Below are positions 15,882 to 21,061 of a DNA stretch of 21,061 nt, in pieces. This DNA comes from Desulfonatronospira sp. (GTDB taxonomy: Bacteria > Desulfobacterota > Desulfovibrionia > Desulfovibrionales > Desulfonatronovibrionaceae). The notes under the pieces are model-generated. The model ran no database searches. It had not been told where the DNA came from and saw nothing but the letters and a program-made list of their open reading frames with translations. Every line of letters starts with the position of its first letter. Positions within the stretch are counted from its first letter, which is position 1. The position numbers were made by a program, and so were the translations under genes. The stretch is taken from NCBI GenBank assembly GCA_003563255.1, contig PWSL01000040.1:1-21061 (forward strand), read 5' to 3'.

Positions 15882-17390
15882 ATGCAAATAAAAGCAGAAG
15901 AAATCAGCCAGATTATTGAAGGTCAGATCAAGGATTACGAAAAGCGTGTAGAAATGAGCGAGACCGGAGTGGTCCTGTCCGTGGGCGACGGCATAGCCCG
16001 TGTCTATGGGGTGGAAAAGGCCCAGTCCCTGGAGATGCTCGAGTTTCCGGGAGGTGTTATGGGCCTGGCTCTCAACCTGGAGGAAGACAACGTCGGTTGT
16101 GCTCTTTTAGGGGAGGACGTTCATATCAAGGAGGGTGATCTGGTCAAAAGGACCGGCCGTATCGCCTCGGTACCGGTGGGCGAAGCAGTTGAAGGCCGGG
16201 TTATTGACCCTGTGGGCAATCCCCTGGACGGCCTGGGACCTATTGAAACCAAGGAAACCAGAAATGTTGAGGTTATTGCACCAGGAGTGGTTGTACGCAA
16301 GCCTGTTCATGAGCCCATGTATACCGGTCTCAAGGCCATCGATGCCATGACCCCGGTCGGACGTGGACAGCGCGAACTCATCATCGGCGACCGCCAGATC
16401 GGCAAGACGGCTATTTGCATTGATGCCATCCTGGCCCAGAAAGAAACGGACATCCATTGCATCTATGTTGCCATCGGCCAGAAAAAATCCACTGTCGCCC
16501 AGGTGGTGGATACTTTGAAACAGTACGGCGCCATGGACTATACTACAGTTATCTCCGCCACAGCTTCCGAGCCTGCACCCATGCAGTACATTGCCGCCTA
16601 TGCCGGCTGCACCATGGGCGAATATTTCAGGGACAAGGGTCAGCATGCGCTGATCATGTATGACGACCTGTCCAAGCATGCTGTGGCTTACCGCCAGATG
16701 TCCCTGCTCTTGAGGCGCCCTCCCGGACGAGAGGCTTATCCAGGCGACGTTTTTTACCTGCACTCCAGGCTGCTGGAAAGGGCGGCCAAAATGGGCGATA
16801 AACTAGGCAGCGGATCATTGACAGCACTGCCCATCATCGAGACCCAGGCCGGAGACGTTTCCGCCTACATCCCCACCAACGTCATCTCTATCACCGATGG
16901 TCAGATCTATCTTGAGCCCGGCCTTTTCTACGCAGGTGTCAGGCCGGCCATCAACGTGGGACTTTCGGTATCCCGGGTAGGTGGTGCCGCCCAGATCAAG
17001 GCGGTGAAGAAGGTTGCTGGTACACTGCGTCTGGACCTGGCCCAGTACAGGGAACTGGCTGCTTTCGCCCAGTTCGGTTCCGAGCTTGATGCGGCAACCC
17101 AGAAGCGCCTGACCAGAGGTGAGAGGCTTGTGGAACTTCTCAAACAGCCCCAGTATAAGCCCATGCCTGCTGAAGAACAGGTTGTTTCTCAGTTCTGCGG
17201 TGCCCGTGGGTACCTGGATGATCTGCCCGTTGAGCAGGTCAGCAAATTTGAATCCGAACTTCTGGAATTTTTCAAGAGTCAAAAGCCTGAAATACTAAAG
17301 GAGATCAAAGATACAGGAGACATCAGCAGCGAGCTGGACAGCAAGATGACAGCTGCCATGGATGAGTTCAAAAAGACTTTTAAGGCTTAA
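15882..17390 (+). CDS. atpA: ATP synthase F1 subunit alpha
   Basis: Alpha is the regulatory, non-catalytic nucleotide-binding subunit of the F1 head. It has 502 residues from the ATG at 15882, which gives the usual N-terminus [17 protein letters not shown] at 15870 would add four residues but lies inside atpH. The beta-barrel domain spans about 25-90. Walker A GDRQIGKT is at 169-176. The segment [13 protein letters not shown] carries the arginine that reaches into the catalytic site of beta. No gaps or truncation are seen. It is followed after 14 bases by atpG. Confidence 0.97.
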   Translation: MQIKAEEISQIIEGQIKDYEKRVEMSETGVVLSVGDGIARVYGVEKAQSLEMLEFPGGVMGLALNLEEDNVGCALLGEDVHIKEGDLVKRTGRIASVPVGEAVEGRVIDPVGNPLDGLGPIETKETRNVEVIAPGVVVRKPVHEPMYTGLKAIDAMTPVGRGQRELIIGDRQIGKTAICIDAILAQKETDIHCIYVAIGQKKSTVAQVVDTLKQYGAMDYTTVISATASEPAPMQYIAAYAGCTMGEYFRDKGQHALIMYDDLSKHAVAYRQMSLLLRRPPGREAYPGDVFYLHSRLLERAAKMGDKLGSGSLTALPIIETQAGDVSAYIPTNVISITDGQIYLEPGLFYAGVRPAINVGLSVSRVGGAAQIKAVKKVAGTLRLDLAQYRELAAFAQFGSELDAATQKRLTRGERLVELLKQPQYKPMPAEEQVVSQFCGARGYLDDLPVEQVSKFESELLEFFKSQKPEILKEIKDTGDISSELDSKMTAAMDEFKKTFKA

Positions 17391-17404
17391 AGCGGGAGAG
17401 ATAA

Positions 17405-18271
17405 ATGGCATCATTCAGGGAGATCCAAAGAAAAATCGGCGCGGTCAAAAAGACCAAGCAGATAACCAAGGCCATGAATATGGTGGCCTCGGCTAAACTG
17501 CGCGGTGCTCAGGACCGTATAGAGCGCTTCAAACCTTACGCCGAGAAATACTATGAAATCCTTTCCGATCTTTCCGCAAGGGTGGATCCCGGCATTCATC
17601 CTTTGCTGGAGCAGAGAGATGAGGTCAAAAGCGTGGGCATCATCCTGGTTACCTCGGATAAAGGTCTTTGCGGAGCATTCAACAGCAATCTGATCAACAC
17701 ATGCACAAAACTGGCTAAAGAAAAAGCCGACCAAGGCAAAGAGATCAAACTGTTCTGTGTAGGCAAGAAGTGCTATGATTTTTTCCGCAGGAGGAAATTC
17801 AATATTCTGGAAGCCTATCCGGAAGTCATGGGCAGTTTTGATTTTCAGCTGGCCAACGATATCGGTACGAAAGTCATCAACAGCTATCTGGAACAGGAAA
17901 TGGATGAAGTTCAGCTGGTTTATGGAGAATTTTATTCCATGGTCAAACAGGTCCCGCGAACTTCCCAGGTCCTTCCTGTGGTCCAGGCTGAAGATACGGG
18001 CGAAGGTCCTCAGAGCGAGTACCTATTTGAGCCCTCTGTCGAGGGCCTGCTGGCCGAGATTCTGCCCAGGTACATCAAGGTTCAGGTCTATAGGGGACTG
18101 CTGGACACGTCCTGCAGCGAGCATGCAGCCAGGATGACGGCCATGGACAACGCCACCAGGAACTGCGACGAAATGGTGGAGAAATTGACCCTGGCCTACA
18201 ACAAGGCCAGACAGGCAGCGATTACATCCGAACTTATGGATATAGTCGGCGGTGCTGAAGCACTAAGATAA
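17405..18271 (+). CDS. atpG: ATP synthase F1 subunit gamma
   Basis: Gamma is the central rotor shaft turning inside the alpha3beta3 head. It has 288 residues, the normal length. The N-terminal helix ASFREIQRKIGAVKKTKQIT leads into KAMNMVASAKL. The GLCGAFN stretch opens the Rossmann-like middle. The C-terminal helix has AARMTAMDNATRNCDEMV and ends near ITSELMDIVGGAEAL, both family hallmarks. The ATG is preceded by gggagag. The atpD gene follows after 27 bases. Confidence 0.96.
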   Translation: MASFREIQRKIGAVKKTKQITKAMNMVASAKLRGAQDRIERFKPYAEKYYEILSDLSARVDPGIHPLLEQRDEVKSVGIILVTSDKGLCGAFNSNLINTCTKLAKEKADQGKEIKLFCVGKKCYDFFRRRKFNILEAYPEVMGSFDFQLANDIGTKVINSYLEQEMDEVQLVYGEFYSMVKQVPRTSQVLPVVQAEDTGEGPQSEYLFEPSVEGLLAEILPRYIKVQVYRGLLDTSCSEHAARMTAMDNATRNCDEMVEKLTLAYNKARQAAITSELMDIVGGAEALR

Positions 18272-18295
18272 AATAAGCATTACAGGGAGCATTAA

Positions 18296-19708
<1,413 letters not shown>

Positions 19709-19999
19709 CCTGACAGGACTGTCCAAATCTGTTCACCGGCTGGATGGCTGCGCCGCGCACCGGGATATGATGAATTTATCCACCCTGCGCGGCGCACTGA
19801 AGTCCTCCTAGGTATAAGTTCATGGTTTTTCAGTGCAACATCTGAAAAAAGTACGGAAACAGCCTGTGCGTATGTCGAACTGAAAAACACTGTACAGATA
19901 CCATCCGAGGAATTTTACATCGGTCAGCCCGGAAAAGCGCAGTAAACACTGCCGGGCGACAGGATATATTCAACAGTCTGCGGGATACAAGGTGATAAT
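19709..19999 (+). other. Unusual atpD-atpC spacer with an open frame in phase with atpD
   Basis: After the atpD TAA, the same frame runs 78 sense codons (19709-19942) to a TAA at 19943-19945. It has no ATG, GTG or TTG start. Its translation has protein-like parts (for example VELKNTVQIPSEEFYIGQ), but I recognise no family. The region also holds a strong hairpin (19749-19796) and a small inverted repeat tttttcag / ctgaaaaa (19826-19849). It could be the remains of a gene, a readthrough extension or a regulatory leader for atpC. Confidence 0.4.
19749..19796 (+). promoter_or_regulatory. Strong two-part hairpin between atpD and atpC
   Basis: tgcgccgcgca (19749-19759) pairs perfectly with tgcgcggcgca (19786-19796). 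Inside, ggata (19763-19767) pairs with tatcc (19777-19781). It starts 41 bases after the atpD stop. There is no T-run, so it is more likely an mRNA stabiliser, processing site or partial barrier than a full terminator. Confidence 0.45.
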
Positions 20000-20428
20000 A
20001 TGGCTAATCTGATAAAATTGGAAATCGTCACGCCGGACAGAAATCTGATGAGCGAAGATGTGGAATATGTCGGCGCTCCAGGCGTCAGCGGTGAATTTGG
20101 AGTATTGCATAACCATACTCCTTTTCTGACTGCTCTGAGCATAGGAAGCCTTTTTTACAAAAAAGAGGGACGCAAATACTATGTATTTGTTTCTGGAGGC
20201 TTTACAGAAGTAACTCCGACCAAGGTGTCCATCCTGGCTGAAGTGGCTGAAAAAGCCGAAGAAATAAGCCTGGAAAGGGCTCGAAAAGCCAGGGAAAGAG
20301 CTGAGCAGCGTCTGCAGCAGGAAAAAGAACAAATCGACTACGCCAGGGCCAAGTCAGCCATGGCCAGGGCCATGTACAGGCTTAAGTGCAGGGATGAAGC
20401 GGTAAGCGCAGGCACCTGCAGCATGTAA
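20000..20428 (+). CDS. atpC: ATP synthase F1 subunit epsilon
   Basis: Epsilon is a small rotor-foot subunit that couples gamma to the c-ring and can inhibit ATP hydrolysis. It has 142 residues. The N-terminal beta-sandwich spans 1-about 85 and has [11 protein letters not shown] at 31-41 and FVSGGFTEV (63-71), both diagnostic. A C-terminal helical hairpin of about 88-135 is rich in Arg, Glu and Ala. The ATG at 20000 is preceded by aaggtgat. It is the last gene of the cluster and is separated from atpD by an atypically long spacer. A long structured terminator follows. Confidence 0.95.
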   Translation: MANLIKLEIVTPDRNLMSEDVEYVGAPGVSGEFGVLHNHTPFLTALSIGSLFYKKEGRKYYVFVSGGFTEVTPTKVSILAEVAEKAEEISLERARKARERAEQRLQQEKEQIDYARAKSAMARAMYRLKCRDEAVSAGTCSM

Positions 20429-20454
20429 ATATTTGCCTTGCAGGGTATTTTATA

Positions 20455-20576
20455 ACCCCGCACCTGCTCTAGCTACGCGGTTCAGAAATACAGCCACCCT
20501 TTGGAGGATGTATTTTCAGTGCAAATGGGCATATGGACCGGAAAACCCGTAGTTACAGCAGGTGCGGGGTTTTTTT
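20455..20576 (+). terminator. Long branched stem ending in a T-run after atpC
   Basis: accccgcacctgct (20455-20468) pairs perfectly with agcaggtgcggggt (20557-20570). After one C-C mismatch, tagctacg (20470-20477) pairs with cgtagtta (20548-20555) with one G-T wobble, and ggtt (20479-20482) pairs with aacc (20544-20547). The apical part holds another hairpin, aaataca / tgtattt (20486-20515). T7 follows (20570-20576). It serves as the atp terminator; the 60-base branched tip is unusual for a simple terminator and may be a small RNA. Confidence 0.65.
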
Positions 20577-20693
20577 GTGCTCTGCTAATCACATGGCTTA
20601 CTGCCTGAGCTCAGGTTCGCAGGCCTCGTGCCTGCGGGTCGGCCTCCTGCCGGGTGAGCATACGGCTCCGAGAGGGAATGTCTCTCCCAGCTC
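20577..20693. other. Cluster of short hairpins before B3
   Basis: No gene is seen. Close together lie the palindrome cctgagctcagg (20604-20615), the stem cgcaggc / gcctgcg (20618-20636), cggc-ctcct-gccg and gagagg / tctctc. This G/C-rich hairpin string is denser than the surrounding DNA and abuts the left end of B3. It may be another repeat type. Confidence 0.4.
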
Positions 20694-20844
20694 GTATCTG
20701 TTTAGCGCTTTTAAGGAAAGCAGTGGTCAGGCTCTTTCGGGCTCCACTTGAGCATCATTTTATGCTCAGAATGACTCATTTCCGGGACAGGTGCGTCCCG
20801 GAAGAGCCAGTCCCCGTACCACCTGCAAAGCGCTAAACAGATAC
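20694..20844 (-). repeat. Family B palindromic element, copy B3 (full length)
   Basis: The element is 151 bp with gtatctgtttagcgctt (20694-20710) perfectly inverted as aagcgctaaacagatac (20828-20844). Read in reverse, it aligns with B1 along its whole length. Both keep ggctcttccgggac, tgatgctcaag and the tgctttcctt run before the end. The inner hairpin tgagcat / atgctca is retained. Confidence 0.85.
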
Positions 20845-20940
20845 CCCATCACTTGTTTTTGTTCTAGACATAAAGGGGGGTATGATTTAAGTTGTCTCAA
20901 GCTTCACTGATGATTAATCTAATAAAAATTATCACTACTT

Positions 20941-21061
20941 TAGGCGCTTAGCACAAATTTCAAACAAACATGTTGGTCGTTAAAATCGGTTCGTGGTTCC
21001 TGGTTCTTCGTTCCTGGTTACCTCTTGTTCCCAGGCTGGAGCCTGGGAACAAGAAAAGAAA
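20941..21061 (-). repeat. Family C repeat, copy C2 (runs to the window end)
   Basis: This is the inverted counterpart of C1. Reading in reverse, bases 21040 to 20941 match 6642-6738 with only a few changes. The hairpin cttgttcccaggct (21024-21037) / agcctgggaacaag (21040-21053) is kept, with one base pair changed on both arms relative to C1. The rest of the copy may extend beyond 21061. The bases between B3 and this copy (20845-20940) hold no gene. Confidence 0.75.

Noticed and set aside
20455..20576. Integron attC site
   Set aside because: The long imperfect palindrome is suggestive, but the ends lack the RYYYAAC / GTTRRRY core sites and no integrase or cassette is near.
20600..20640. tRNA-like stretch with ggttcg
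   Set aside because: No acceptor stem, D arm or anticodon arm can be placed around it.

Overview
The window is about 21 kb of mostly housekeeping chromosome from a Gram-negative bacterium, most likely a deltaproteobacterium of the Desulfovibrionales type (sulfate reducers). This rests on three points: an adenylate kinase with the P-loop form GPNGSGKG and a cysteine-containing lid; a split F-type ATPase cluster with paired b' and b subunits; and an mre/PBP2/RodA cluster ending in a bactofilin. I infer the order from remembered protein character, not from a search. Non-ATG starts are frequent (TTG for adk and atpH; GTG for aat, mreC, rodA and the second atpF).

Layout. 1-815: repeats and the adk promoter, no convincing gene. 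816-1487: adk (+). 1661-2146: an unrecognised 161-residue protein (+), converging on and overlapping the end of aat. 2105-5379: a tight minus-strand operon clpS-clpA-aat. These are the adaptor, the unfoldase and the aminoacyl transferase of the bacterial Leu/N-degron pathway, so tag writing, reading and degradation are together. 5630-6367 truA (-) and 6749-7666 a YhcC/YtqA-type radical SAM gene (-) stand between repeats. 8135-13905: the cell-shape operon mreB-mreC-mreD-mrdA-rodA-bactofilin (+). 14320-20428: ATP synthase genes b'-b-delta-alpha-gamma-beta-epsilon (+). Subunits a and c are absent and must be elsewhere. A 291-bp spacer between atpD and atpC is atypical.

The intergenic spaces are filled with small palindromic elements, which I sort into three families by their ends. 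Family A (about 140-163 bp) ends in acagcgaaac / gtttcgctgt. Family B (76-153 bp) ends in gtatctgtttagcgct / agcgctaaacagatac. Family C carries a near-perfect hairpin with arms gttcccaggct / agcctgggaac. A and B share the same internal arms (ggggactggctct or ggggacaggc) although their ends differ. One A copy sits inside a B copy between 8-bp direct repeats. None of them encodes a transposase, so they look like non-autonomous elements moved in trans.

The clearest things to follow up are this nested, modular repeat family; an open frame of 78 codons that continues in phase after the atpD stop; a long, branched, T-tailed structure after atpC; and a Thr-to-Ala change in the adenylate kinase P-loop. 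I did not find a phage, CRISPR, toxin-antitoxin or defence system.
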